Part shown: piece by piece, positions 42,634 through 52,400 of the stretch | How the letters are laid out: each line of letters begins with the position of its first letter | How positions within the stretch are numbered: the first letter of the stretch is position 1 | DNA from: Mesorhizobium shangrilense | Lineage (GTDB): Bacteria > Pseudomonadota > Alphaproteobacteria > Rhizobiales > Rhizobiaceae | Direction: 5' to 3' | Assembly: GCF_028826155.1 (NCBI RefSeq) | Contig: NZ_JAQGPN010000001.1 | Coordinates: 4,589,501 to 4,653,500 of the forward strand | Length of the DNA: 64,000 nucleotides | Notes under the pieces: generated by a model | Databases searched by the model: none | The model's input: the letters and a program-made list of their open reading frames with translations, nothing else | Told to the model about the DNA's origin: nothing | Translations under genes and position numbers: made by a program

Positions 42634-43106
42634 TGACCGCAAGATCCGCCAATCACTCGACCATCGTGCTCGAGCGCACCTACGACGCCTCGCCATCGCG
42701 CGTGTTCGCTGCATGGTCCGATCCGGAGGCGCTGCTGCGGTGGGGATCGCCGGGCGAAGACTGGGACATGAGCTTCGACCGTTTCGAGTTCAGGGTCGGC
42801 GGTGGAGATGTGACCCGGTTCGGGCCGGCAGGCGGTCCCGTCTATTTCAACCGCACCCGCTACGAGGACATCCTGCAGGACGAGCGGATCGTCTCGACCG
42901 GGCAGATGACGGAAGGCGACAAGCTGCTGTTCGTGGGAGTGCTCACGCTCGAGTTCCACCCGGCCGGCAGCGGCTGCAGGATGGTGATGACGGAACAGGG
43001 CGTGTTCCTCGACGGCCAGGACGTTCCCGAGAACCATCAGGCCGGCTGGAGCCACATGCTCGACCAGCTGGGGGACGAGCTGGACCGCGGCCGCGCTGCG
43101 GCCTGA
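42633..43106 (+). CDS. SRPBCC (AHSA1-like) protein
   Basis: 157 residues from the ATG at 42633, which overlaps the ArsR stop; AGGGAGA is upstream. STIVLERTYDASPSRVFAAW, FEFRVGGGDVTRFG, YEDILQDERIVSTGQM and a final GWSHMLDQLGDELDRG match the activator-of-Hsp90-type (AHSA1) branch of the START-like SRPBCC superfamily. These proteins have a large hydrophobic cavity and bind lipids or hydrophobic ligands. The pairing with ArsR regulators is common across bacteria. Function unknown. Confidence 0.88.
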   Translation: MTARSANHSTIVLERTYDASPSRVFAAWSDPEALLRWGSPGEDWDMSFDRFEFRVGGGDVTRFGPAGGPVYFNRTRYEDILQDERIVSTGQMTEGDKLLFVGVLTLEFHPAGSGCRMVMTEQGVFLDGQDVPENHQAGWSHMLDQLGDELDRGRAAA

Positions 43107-43131
43107 GCCACTCTACATCTGGAGGAAGACA

Positions 43132-43740
43132 ATGAAACTTCATTGCGGCATCGGGCCGAATTCCTATCGCGTACGCATCTTCATGGCGGAGAAGGGCATC
43201 GACCTGCCTCTGGTAGAGGTCGACCTGATGAAGGGCGAGCACAAATCGCGGGAGTTCCTGAAGCTGAACTCGCTCGGACAGATCCCGGTGCTGGAGCTCG
43301 ACGACGGCGCGGTGATCACAGAGAGCATCGCCATCTGCCGCTATCTGGAGGAACTGCACCCGGAGCCGGCGCTGTTTGGACGCACGGCGCTGGAGCGGGC
43401 CAGGGTCGAGATGTGGAACCGCCGGGCCGAGATCGAGCTGTTCGGCACCGTCGGCAACGTCGCGCTCCACTCTGATCCGATGTTCGCGGAGCGCCTCACC
43501 CAGTTTCCGGCCTTCGCCGAGACGCAGCGCGAACTGGCGCCGCAGAAGTGGCGCTGGCTCGACCGCGAGCTGGCGGACGGGCGTCCGTTCCTCGCCGGAG
43601 ACTTCTTCTCGGTCGCCGACATCACCGCGGGCGTGGTCGCCTGGCTCGGCGACTTCTTCGGGATGAACGTGCCTGGCGACACACGACATGTGGCGGCCTG
43701 GCTGCAGCGGGTGCGCAGCCGTCCAAGCTGGAGTGCTTGA
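43132..43740 (+). CDS. Glutathione S-transferase family protein
   Basis: 202 residues. The N-terminal thioredoxin-like domain has LHCGIGPNSYRVRIFMAEKG, FLKLNSLGQIPVLELDDG and AVITESIAICRYLEEL (cis-Pro and Glu-Ser of the glutathione site); the C-terminal helical domain has DRELADGRPFLAGDFFSVADIT (N-capping box). It is 25 bases after the SRPBCC gene and belongs to the same operon. Substrate unknown. Confidence 0.9.
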   Translation: MKLHCGIGPNSYRVRIFMAEKGIDLPLVEVDLMKGEHKSREFLKLNSLGQIPVLELDDGAVITESIAICRYLEELHPEPALFGRTALERARVEMWNRRAEIELFGTVGNVALHSDPMFAERLTQFPAFAETQRELAPQKWRWLDRELADGRPFLAGDFFSVADITAGVVAWLGDFFGMNVPGDTRHVAAWLQRVRSRPSWSA

Positions 43741-44045
43741 CCCAACGGCCCATTCGGCACGCCCCGGCCGCCTGCGTGAGGGTCCTGGCTGATCTTCCAG
43801 GCACGCCGCAAATGCGAGACCTACTGAGGGTACATCGCGGCACATCGAGAAACCCATGTACTTCCAGCCCAGAGCCGACCCCGCTCGATCCGGACTTCCG
43901 GAAGCCCGCCCAGAAGACGATTCCCGCTTGACGGGAGGTTGCACACGACTTCGCGGCTGGAACCGTGTACGATCGCTGGCGTTTTGCCCCCTGTCGCAGT
44001 GCAAGGCGACAGTCTGTAACAGTATCCGGTAGGGGAGTTCGGCCA
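43741..44045. other. Intergenic region before ku
   Basis: About 305 bases with no convincing reading frame. It holds one small inverted repeat, TGTCGC/GCGACA at 43992-43997 and 44006-44011, about 35 bases before the ku ATG, which could be an operator or hairpin in the leader. I see no clear promoter boxes, tRNA or repeat element. Confidence 0.6.
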
Positions 44046-44927
44046 ATGGCGCCGCGTCCAGCCTGGAAAGGGTATCTGAAACTGTCGCTGGTGACATGCG
44101 CGGTCGAGTTGTCCAGCGCAATTACCCAGGGCGAGAAGGTTTCGTTCCGCATCCTCAACCGGGAAACCGGCAACAGGGTCAAGCGGCAGTATGTCGACGC
44201 CGACACGAGCAAGCCGATCAAGGAAGGCGAGGAGGTACGCGGCTACGAAACCGGCGAGGACGGGTTCCTGCTCATCGAGGACGACGATATCGAGGCGGTG
44301 CAGATCGAGTCCTCGCACACGCTGGCGATCGACACCTTCGTGAACAAGTCGAGCATCGACCCGATCTACCTCGACACGCCCTACTATCTAACCCCCGGCG
44401 ACAAGGTTTCCGAGGAGGCGTTCGCCGTGATCCGCGAGGCGCTGGAGAAGCGCAAGATGGCGGGGCTCTCGAGCATCGTGCTCTATCGCCGTGAGCGGCC
44501 GGCGGTCATCGAGGCGTTCGGCAAGGGCATGCTGCTCACGACGCTGCGCTATGACATGACCGTGCGCCAGCCCGACAGCATCTTCGAGGATATTCCGGAC
44601 GACAAGCCCGATGCCGACATGGTGGAGATGGCGACCAGCTACATCGACAAGAAGATGGGAAAGTTCGATCCCAAGGACTTCGAGGACGAGTACGCGAACG
44701 CCCTGCTGAAGCTCGTCAAGGCGAGGAAATCCGGCCACAAGCCTCGCATCGTGAAGGCTGAGCCCGACAAGCCCTCCAACGTCGTCAACCTGTTCGACGC
44801 GCTGAAGAAGAGCCTTGCCGGCGAGGATGACGACAAAGGCAAGCCTGCGTCTTCCGGACGCCGGGCGTCCCCCAAGGCTAGCAGCAAGGGTACCGCCTCA
44901 CGGTCGCGCGGCGACAAGGCCCGGTAG
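44046..44927 (+). CDS. ku: Non-homologous end joining protein Ku
   Basis: 293 residues from the ATG at 44046. The bacterial Ku core is clear: WKGYLKLSLVTCAVELSSAI, VKRQYVDADTSKPI, GYETGEDGFLLIEDDDIEAV, KSSIDPIYLDTPYYLTP, LSSIVLYRRERPAVIEAFGK. The protein forms a homodimeric ring on DNA ends and recruits LigD. The basic C-terminal tail (about 265-293, rich in Lys, Ser and Arg) is the usual variable extension that adds DNA binding. It lies eight bases upstream of ligD, forming a two-gene repair operon. Confidence 0.95.
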   Translation: MAPRPAWKGYLKLSLVTCAVELSSAITQGEKVSFRILNRETGNRVKRQYVDADTSKPIKEGEEVRGYETGEDGFLLIEDDDIEAVQIESSHTLAIDTFVNKSSIDPIYLDTPYYLTPGDKVSEEAFAVIREALEKRKMAGLSSIVLYRRERPAVIEAFGKGMLLTTLRYDMTVRQPDSIFEDIPDDKPDADMVEMATSYIDKKMGKFDPKDFEDEYANALLKLVKARKSGHKPRIVKAEPDKPSNVVNLFDALKKSLAGEDDDKGKPASSGRRASPKASSKGTASRSRGDKAR

Positions 44928-44935
44928 TCGACGGC

Positions 44936-47440
44936 ATGGAGCGGCTCGAGGCCTATCGCGCCAAGCGCGACTTCCGCAAGACGAAGGAACCCTCCGGAAA
45001 GGCGCGCGCAAGGTCGCGGTCGAACGGCGGCATCTTCGTGGTGCACAAGCATGCCGCGACACGGCTCCACTACGACCTGCGGCTGGAGCACGACGGCGTG
45101 CTGTGGAGCTGGGCCGTCACCCGCGGTCCCAGTCTCGACCCTTCCGAGAAGCGGCTGGCTGTCCATGTCGAGGACCATCCGCTCGACTACGCCTCGTTCG
45201 AAGGCAACATTCCGAAGGGGGAGTATGGGGCTGGCGCGGTCATCGTCTGGGATGAGGGCACATGGGTTCCGGAGTTCGACGCCGACTTCGGCATGAGGAA
45301 GGGCCACATCAGCTTCGAGTTGAAGGGCGGCAGGCTCAACGGCCACTGGCATCTGGTGCGTCTCAAGCCGCGGGCCGGCGAGCGGACCGAGAACTGGCTG
45401 CTCATCAAAGCCGACGACGCCGCGGCCCGCCCCGGCGAGGATATTGTCGCGGATGCGCCGGAATCGGTGAAGTCGGGCCTCACCATCGAGGAGATCGCTG
45501 CAGGCAAGACCGCCCGATCGAAACCGCGCATCAAGGCAGCCCCTGCCAAGACAAAGGCGCGATCGAAGCGTGCGGCGGGCAGCGCCGAATTGCCGGATTT
45601 CGTGCCGCCTTGCCTGGCGACGTTGGCCAGCTCACCGCCCGAAGGCGAGGAATGGGTGCATGAGGTGAAGTTCGACGGCTATCGCCTGCAGGCCCGTCTC
45701 GACGGCGGCAAGGTTCGTCTGCTCACGCGCACCGGTCTCGACTGGACCCCGAAGTTCGACAGCGTCGCGAAAGCCCTCGAGCCACTCGATTGCGACACCG
45801 CCCTGATCGATGGCGAGGTGGTGGTGCTGGCCGAGGGAGGCCAGTCCTCCTTCTCGGCACTGCAACAGGCGCTGTCGGAACGGCGTCCTGACAGGATGAT
45901 CTTCTACGCCTTCGACCTTCTCTTTCTCGATGGCGTCGATCTTCGCGAAGAGCCGCTTGCCGAGCGCAAGGAGCGCCTGAGGCTCCTGCTCGGCGAGGAC
46001 ACGCGGTCGGGCGCCTTGCGCTACAGCGAGCATTTCAGCGAGCCTGGCGGAAAGATGCTGCGGCATGTCTGCCGAATGGGCCTCGAGGGGCTCGTCTCCA
46101 AGCGCACGGACGCGCCTTACCGCAGCGGCCGCGGCAGCGACTGGATCAAGGCGAAATGCACGTTGCGGCAGGAGTTCGTCATTGTCGGCTACCTGCCCTC
46201 GGAGAAGACCGGTCGCGGGCTGCGGTCCCTGGTCATGGGATATCACGAGGACGGCAAGCTCCGGCCCGCCGGAAATGTCGGGACCGGATTTTCGCTCAAG
46301 GAAGGCAACGAGCTGAAGCACCGGCTGGACGGCATCAGGGCCGCGAAGGCTCCTTTCGGCGGGGACCTGGCACGCGACAAGCGGGTGGTCTGGGTGAAGC
46401 CCGAACTGGTCGCCGAGGTCGAGTACCGCTCGCTGACCAGCGACAACATCCTGCGGCATGCCTCCTTCCAGGGCCTGCGCGAGGACAAGCCGGCAAGGGA
46501 CGTGGTTGCGGAGGTGGCAAAGGATGCGAGAAGCGTTGCAAAGCCAAAGGCGCGAGCGGAGCGCGCCGAGAAAGCCGGGGGACGGCCGATGACCTCCATC
46601 GAACTAAGCAATGCGGACAAAGTGCTCTGGCCGGACACCGGCAACACAAAGCGGGACCTGCTCGACCACTACGAGCGCGTGTGGGACAGGATGGAGCGGT
46701 TCGTGGCCAACCGGCCGCTCAGCCTCGTCCGCGCGCCCGACGGCGTCGAGAAGCAGCGCTTCTTCCAGAAGCATGCGTCGAAGGGCATGAGCGACGCCAT
46801 CCGTGTCCTCAAGGATCCGCAGGACGGCGAGGAATTGCTCTACGTGACCGACTTCGACGGCGTCGCGGCGCTTGTCCAGATGGGGGTCGTGGAGATCCAT
46901 GTCTGGGGATCGACCAATGACATGCTCGAGCAGCCCGACAACATCGTCTTCGATCTCGATCCCGACGAAGGCCTCGACGTCGAAGACGTGCGCGCCGCAA
47001 CGCTCGACGTGAAGCGGCGGCTGGACGAACTGGAGATGCCGGCGCTGGTCAAGACATCCGGAGGCAAGGGGTTCCATGTCGTCGTGCCGCTGAAGCCAAA
47101 GGCCGACTGGCAGACGGTGAAGACGTTCGCCCACGATTTCGCGCGCGCCATGGAGCAGAGCGATCCGGACAAATACACCGCCACGCTATCTAAGAAGGCG
47201 CGCACGGGACGCATCTTCATCGACTATCTGCGCAACGGCCGCGGCGCGACGGCGGTGGCGCCATGGTCGAGCCGTGCGAAACCAAAGTCCACGGTAGCCG
47301 TGCCGGTGACGTGGGAGGAGATCGCCGGCAAGCGTCGCCCCGACGACTTTACGATGGGCGGCAAGCTGCTCGACGGCGCGCTGAAGGGCCCGGATGCATG
47401 GGCCGACTTCGACAAGATGCGCAGGGCGCTGCGGCGCTGA
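44936..47440 (+). CDS. ligD: ATP-dependent DNA ligase LigD (phosphoesterase-ligase-polymerase)
   Basis: 834 residues with three enzymatic domains in the order phosphoesterase, ligase, polymerase. Phosphoesterase, about 1-170: FVVHKHAATRLHYDLRLEHD and LDYASFEGNIPKGEYGAG. Ligase, about 200-530: catalytic Lys245 in EVKFDGYR, LIDGEVVVL, LEGLVSKR and WIKAKC. Polymerase, about 540-834: LSNADKVLWPDTG, LVRAPDGVEKQRFFQKH, FDLDPDEGLDVED (metal Asp) and TSGGKGFHVVVPLK. This order is typical of Hyphomicrobiales and pseudomonads. It processes and joins broken ends with Ku. Start chosen as the first ATG after the ku stop; no strong ribosome binding site is visible. Confidence 0.95.
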   Translation: MERLEAYRAKRDFRKTKEPSGKARARSRSNGGIFVVHKHAATRLHYDLRLEHDGVLWSWAVTRGPSLDPSEKRLAVHVEDHPLDYASFEGNIPKGEYGAGAVIVWDEGTWVPEFDADFGMRKGHISFELKGGRLNGHWHLVRLKPRAGERTENWLLIKADDAAARPGEDIVADAPESVKSGLTIEEIAAGKTARSKPRIKAAPAKTKARSKRAAGSAELPDFVPPCLATLASSPPEGEEWVHEVKFDGYRLQARLDGGKVRLLTRTGLDWTPKFDSVAKALEPLDCDTALIDGEVVVLAEGGQSSFSALQQALSERRPDRMIFYAFDLLFLDGVDLREEPLAERKERLRLLLGEDTRSGALRYSEHFSEPGGKMLRHVCRMGLEGLVSKRTDAPYRSGRGSDWIKAKCTLRQEFVIVGYLPSEKTGRGLRSLVMGYHEDGKLRPAGNVGTGFSLKEGNELKHRLDGIRAAKAPFGGDLARDKRVVWVKPELVAEVEYRSLTSDNILRHASFQGLREDKPARDVVAEVAKDARSVAKPKARAERAEKAGGRPMTSIELSNADKVLWPDTGNTKRDLLDHYERVWDRMERFVANRPLSLVRAPDGVEKQRFFQKHASKGMSDAIRVLKDPQDGEELLYVTDFDGVAALVQMGVVEIHVWGSTNDMLEQPDNIVFDLDPDEGLDVEDVRAATLDVKRRLDELEMPALVKTSGGKGFHVVVPLKPKADWQTVKTFAHDFARAMEQSDPDKYTATLSKKARTGRIFIDYLRNGRGATAVAPWSSRAKPKSTVAVPVTWEEIAGKRRPDDFTMGGKLLDGALKGPDAWADFDKMRRALRR

Positions 47441-47456
47441 CAGCCTGTCGGCGCCA

Positions 47457-49451
47457 TCACGTCCTCGACACGAAGGTCTTGTTCGGATCGACGATTGGCG
47501 CAGCGGCGCGGCGCTTCGCCCATTGATAGTAGCCCGCAAGCTGCGGCAGCTCCCCGGCGAGGCTCGTAAGTCGCGGATCGTCCTCCCTGACTGCGCCGCG
47601 CTGCAGGTCGGCGACGAAAGCACGATGCCTCGTGAGCGTTTCCTGGGCAGCGGCCACTGGCGTCGACACCGCCACCACCTGGCTCTTGCCCTTTACGGTG
47701 ATGCGGTCGAGTTCAGCCAGCGCGATGCCGCCCCCGATCTGCTTGACCGTCTCTTCGCCGATCAGGATCGAGACCCCGTAGGCCTTGGTCTCGCCTTCGA
47801 GACGGGCGGCAAGGTTCACCGGATCGCCGAGCGCGGAATAGTTGAAGCGGAAGTCGGAGCCCATATTGCCGACGACGCACGGCCCCGTGTTGATGCCGAC
47901 GCCGATCTTCAACGGAATCGGCGTGACGCCCGTCCCTTCCGCCTCCTTCAGCCGCTCTGCGTTCAGCCGCTCTACCGCCACCAGCATGCCTTCCGCCGCC
48001 TGGATGGCATGGACGGCGTGATCGGGATCGTCGAGCGGGGCATTCCAGAACGCCATGATGGCGTCGCCGATGTACTTGTCGATGGTGCCTCCGGCCTTGA
48101 GGATCACGTCCGATAGCGGATTGAGCAGCCGGTTGATGAGCAGCGTCAGGCCTTCGGGATCGTCCTTCATCTGCTCCGAGATGGTGGTGAAGCCGCGGAC
48201 GTCGCAGAACAGGATGGTCAGCATACGCCTCTCGCCGCCGAGCTTCAGCTGCTGCGGATCGGCCGCCAGCCGTTCGACCAGCACCGGGGAAACATATTGC
48301 GAGAAGGCGCGCGTGACGGTGCGGCGCAGCCGCCGTTCGGCGGCGTAGTCGCGCGCAGACTGCACGGCGGCAACTGCGGCAAAGGCGAGCGAAGGGCCGA
48401 GCGGCGGCAGGTAGACGCGATGCAGGGCAAGCAGCAGGAAGGTCACCATCGTGGTCAGCGCGACGGCGAAGATACCGGATACCAGGGTGGGCCAGCCCGT
48501 GCCTCGCCACACCGCCAGACAGCCGATCAGGGCAGCGACCGCGGTCAGCAAGGCGACTGCGGGAAGCGGTGCGGGCGTGACGAACAGTTTTCCGGCCAGG
48601 TTGTCGTAGAGCGTCGCCTGGATTTCCGCGCCCGGCACGAGGTGGCGGCTGCGCAAGGTCCAGGAGGTGGCGTAGGCGTCCGCCCCGCCCGCATCGATGG
48701 ACGGCGCCGATTGCATGGAAAGCCCGACGATGACGACGCGGTCGCGAAAGAAGTCGGGCGGCAGAAACTCGTTCGGCCTCAGCGCCTGATAGTAGGATAC
48801 GGTCTCGTAGTGACGTGCCGGCCCAAAGGTCTGGATGAGCGCGCCCGGCGGCAGCGCCGGAACCGCGCCTTTGTCCGCGACGCCCAGCAGCGACGAGGCG
48901 AAGCCGTCGGCATAGGGCGGTACACGGCGGACCGTTCCGTCCGCGTCGAGCAGCACCGAGGCTATGCCAGTCACGGCGCCGGTTTTCTGGAAGCGCAGCA
49001 GCGGCTCGACACGCACGCGCTGGTCCGCGTGCGGGCTCGTCACCACCGTCTCGTCGCCTGCCAGAACGACGTCCGGCCCGAGCGCGGCCTCAAGCGCCGA
49101 ATCGCCGACCTGCGAGGACGGCTCGGCAAAGATGATGTCGAGGCCGATCGCCTTGGCTCCCGCGGCGCGCAGCGCGGCGACGAGCTCCCCGTGCAGATCC
49201 CGCGGCCACGGCCACTGACGCCCGATCTCGGCGAGGGAAGGTTCGTCGATGGCGACGATGACCGGCGAGTTTTCCGGCTTCGGGGGCGGCTTGTACGTGG
49301 ACAGGAAATCGAAGAGGCGAAGGTCGAGGAGCCGCCAGCCGGGCGTGGTCGAAACCGCGATCACGGCGATCGTGACCAGCACTCCGAGCAGCAAGATCTG
49401 CCAGGCGCGTCCGGCTGTCGGCGACGCGGATGCGCGGCGCACGGCGAGCAT
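47457..49451 (-). CDS. CHASE2-domain class III nucleotide cyclase
   Basis: 664 residues. One membrane helix (about 18-35), a periplasmic CHASE2 sensor domain (about 42-295, e.g. RLFDFLSTYKPPPKPENSPV, KAIGLDIIFAEPS, DRVVIVGLSM), three helices (297-316, 322-345, 349-365) and a cytoplasmic cyclase domain (about 408-590). Metal-binding Asp417 (FCDVRGF) and Asp463 (YIGDAIMAFW) are present, as are Asn546 and Arg550 (ALGDPVNLAAR) for catalysis. Lys459 and Asp543 are the residue pair that selects adenine in class III cyclases, so the product is predicted to be cAMP. It starts one base after the stop of the FecR-TPR-barrel gene and is surely cotranscribed with it. Confidence 0.92.
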   Translation of the reverse strand: MLAVRRASASPTAGRAWQILLLGVLVTIAVIAVSTTPGWRLLDLRLFDFLSTYKPPPKPENSPVIVAIDEPSLAEIGRQWPWPRDLHGELVAALRAAGAKAIGLDIIFAEPSSQVGDSALEAALGPDVVLAGDETVVTSPHADQRVRVEPLLRFQKTGAVTGIASVLLDADGTVRRVPPYADGFASSLLGVADKGAVPALPPGALIQTFGPARHYETVSYYQALRPNEFLPPDFFRDRVVIVGLSMQSAPSIDAGGADAYATSWTLRSRHLVPGAEIQATLYDNLAGKLFVTPAPLPAVALLTAVAALIGCLAVWRGTGWPTLVSGIFAVALTTMVTFLLLALHRVYLPPLGPSLAFAAVAAVQSARDYAAERRLRRTVTRAFSQYVSPVLVERLAADPQQLKLGGERRMLTILFCDVRGFTTISEQMKDDPEGLTLLINRLLNPLSDVILKAGGTIDKYIGDAIMAFWNAPLDDPDHAVHAIQAAEGMLVAVERLNAERLKEAEGTGVTPIPLKIGVGINTGPCVVGNMGSDFRFNYSALGDPVNLAARLEGETKAYGVSILIGEETVKQIGGGIALAELDRITVKGKSQVVAVSTPVAAAQETLTRHRAFVADLQRGAVREDDPRLTSLAGELPQLAGYYQWAKRRAAAPIVDPNKTFVSRT

Positions 49452-49452
49452 G

Positions 49453-52400
49453 TCAGAACCTGATCTTCAACGAGCCGGTGAAGGTTCGGCCCCAGCCCGG
49501 AATGCCGGCGTCGACCTCGAAGTACTCGTCGAACAGGTTGTAGGCGGCGATTTCCAGCTCGAAACGCTTATCGAATGGCTCCCAGGTGAGGAAGGCGTCG
49601 GCGGTCCAGTAGCTATCGAGGGGAACGGAGGTATCGTCGACGCGATTGCCGACATAGGTCGCGGCGAGCGTCGCCTTGATGTTGTGGTCGTTGACCCAGG
49701 TCACGCCAATGCGCCCCAGCGTTTCCGGCACGAAGGGCAGCGGCCCGCCGAAACCGATGCTGGCCGGATCGCGGTTTTCGGAATCCGCATAGGCGAAGGT
49801 TCCGAAGGCGCCGAAGCCGTGGGTGAGCCAGACGTTGACGGTCGCGCTCACACGGTCGATCCGCCCATCGCTCAGCGACACCTCCTGCAGCGAGAGAGGC
49901 ACGGGGATGGAGAGATCGTGCCCTTGCTGGTGCTGGTAGTCGATGCTGGTGAAGACGTGGTCCGTCCACTGCGCCTCCCAGCGGGCGGCAAACGTGTCGG
50001 TGTAGCCGCCGATGTCGAGCGGCATCTGGTTCGATTGCAGGCCGACGATGCCGACGGGCGCGAATGAAACGGCATTGATCGGCCAGCCCTCGCGCATGTA
50101 GCCGGCGCGCAGCCAGTGGCCCTCGGCAGGTGTCCAGGCGAGGCCAAGGCGCGGCTCGAAGTCGAGCTCGTCGAAGCCCGAGCCCTGGATGTAGGTCGTG
50201 AACACGCCGGCCTCCGCCTTCAGCGTCGGCGTGAACTCGTAGACGGCGTCGGCATAGGCGCGGCCGACGTTCAGGCCGACGTCGTAGCCGTCCGTCGTGA
50301 CGTTCTCGAGTATGGTGCCAGGCGCGAATACGAAGAGCTCGGACCGGCTCTGGTCCAGCGTCCCGCCTTCGACGCCATAGCGTAGCGTCAGGTCGCCTGT
50401 CCCGTAGGTGTGATTGAGCGCAGCGAGATAGGAGGTCTGATCGGTGTTGATCACCTCGCCGAATCCGAGGACGCCGACGTCGATCCCATCGGTCAGAACA
50501 AATCCGCCAGCTTCCACGCTATCGCGATTGAATCCCGACGCGAAGATGCCCGCATTGACGATATTGCGGTAGCCGAGCGTGTGACTCCAGGCCAGCCCGT
50601 AGTTGCCAGTCTTGTCCTCGACCTGTCGCGAGTAACCCGTACCAAGGAGGTCCGTTCCAGGTAAATAATCAAATGGGATCGACTGGGTGAGCGTGGTCTC
50701 GGCATTCAGCAGTTCGCCGTTGACGTCCTGCAGATTGAAGTACGCCACGATGCGGTCGTTCGGAGTCGGACTGGCTGTGAGGTAGCCGGTGCCAGCGGTG
50801 CTGTCGTCCTTCAGGTCGAACGAACTGCTTGAGAAGAGCGCATTCGGCCTCGGCGTCCGCGTTTGTTCCGAGTCGCTTGCGTTCACCTGGCCATAAAAGC
50901 TGATCGGGAACGGATAGGCCATGTAACCCTTGACGATGCCCTCGCCGGTCCAGCCGTCGGCCGCGCCGCCGATCGCCCCACCCTCGATCGAACCCTCCAG
51001 GAAAGGCCGGCGCAGCAGGTTGGCGCTGCGATCGCGGCCCGCAAGCATCTGCGGATCGAGCATCAGCCCCATCAGGAAGGGGCCGTAGGACTGGTTCGTT
51101 GACACCGGCTCGCCCATTTGGTTGCCGAACGTCCCGTCGAGCATGAAGGACGAGGGACTGCCGGCGACGCTCTGGTCGACGAGCGCCGACGCCGAGAACG
51201 GATCGAACACCACGTCGCCATAGTAGCGGCCCCAGGCATCGAGACCCTGCAGGCGGTAGGCTTCGTTGAGTGTCGAACCCTGGTCGCGGCTGGCGCTCAC
51301 CGAGGCGTAGTCGCCGCCACGGGCGCGAGACCTTTTCAGCGCCTCCTGTGCGGAGCGGATGGCGCGATCGGAATCGTAGTCGTTGATGGCGATCGCTGTC
51401 GCAAAACTCGCGGTGGCGGGGTCGTTGGGGTCGAGGCGGTCGGCGTTCTCCAGCGCCTGTTCGGCCGGTTCGTAGTCGCCGCTCTCGTAGTAGCCGGCGG
51501 CAAGCAGCAGGAGCCCCTGGGAATAGGCCGGGTTGGCCGTGGAGCCGGCCAACAGGTCCTCCATGGCCTTGTCCATCTCGCCGGTTTTCAGATGGTAGAG
51601 ACCCCTGGCGGTCAGTCCGATGTCGAAGGCCGGATCGCTCGCGATCGCCTTGTCGATTTCGACCTTCGCTGCCTTCAGCCGGTCCTGCTCCAGATACATG
51701 ATGGCGAGGTTGGCGCGCGACACCGGATCTTCGGGATCGAGCTCGATCGCCCGTTTCAGCGCGGCTTCCGCTTCGCGTGACGCGCCGCGCGCGCTCAGCA
51801 CCAGGCCGAGCGCATTCCAAATGCTGGTGGAGCCCGGCGCAATCTGCGAGGCCCGGGTCAAATCGTCGAGCGCGCCGCTGAGATCGCCCTCGATGCCGGC
51901 GCGGTAGTTAGCGCGCGCCTCGAGCGCCGTCGGGTCCTCCGGATCGAGGGCCAGCGCCCGCTCAACACCCTCCTTCACCTGCTCGCGATCATCCACTAGC
52001 AGGGCGAACTGCGCGCGAACGGCCGGCAGGGTGGGGTCGTTGGGAAAACGCTGCTCGGCGCGGCGGATCACTTCTATCGCCGCAGGAATGTCCTTCAGGA
52101 AGCCGGCGGTCCAGGCCTCGATCATAGCTCCGTAGGGTCCACCGTCAGCTCCGGCAGGCGGCCGTTCGACATGGTCCGGGTTGGCGAGAGAGCGCGCAAA
52201 ATAGCCGCCATAGGCGGCCATGGCGCGGCGGCTGCCCGACAATCGCGGCCTGGCGCGTTCGAACAGGGCATTGGCTTCCGCATAGCGTCCCGCCGACGCC
52301 GCCATGAGGCCGTCGATCAGGTCGAGCCGCGCGCGCTGCGCGGCGGACAGTTTGGACCGGCGCGCCTGGTCTACGGCTTTGCGCGCCGCTTCGCGGCCGT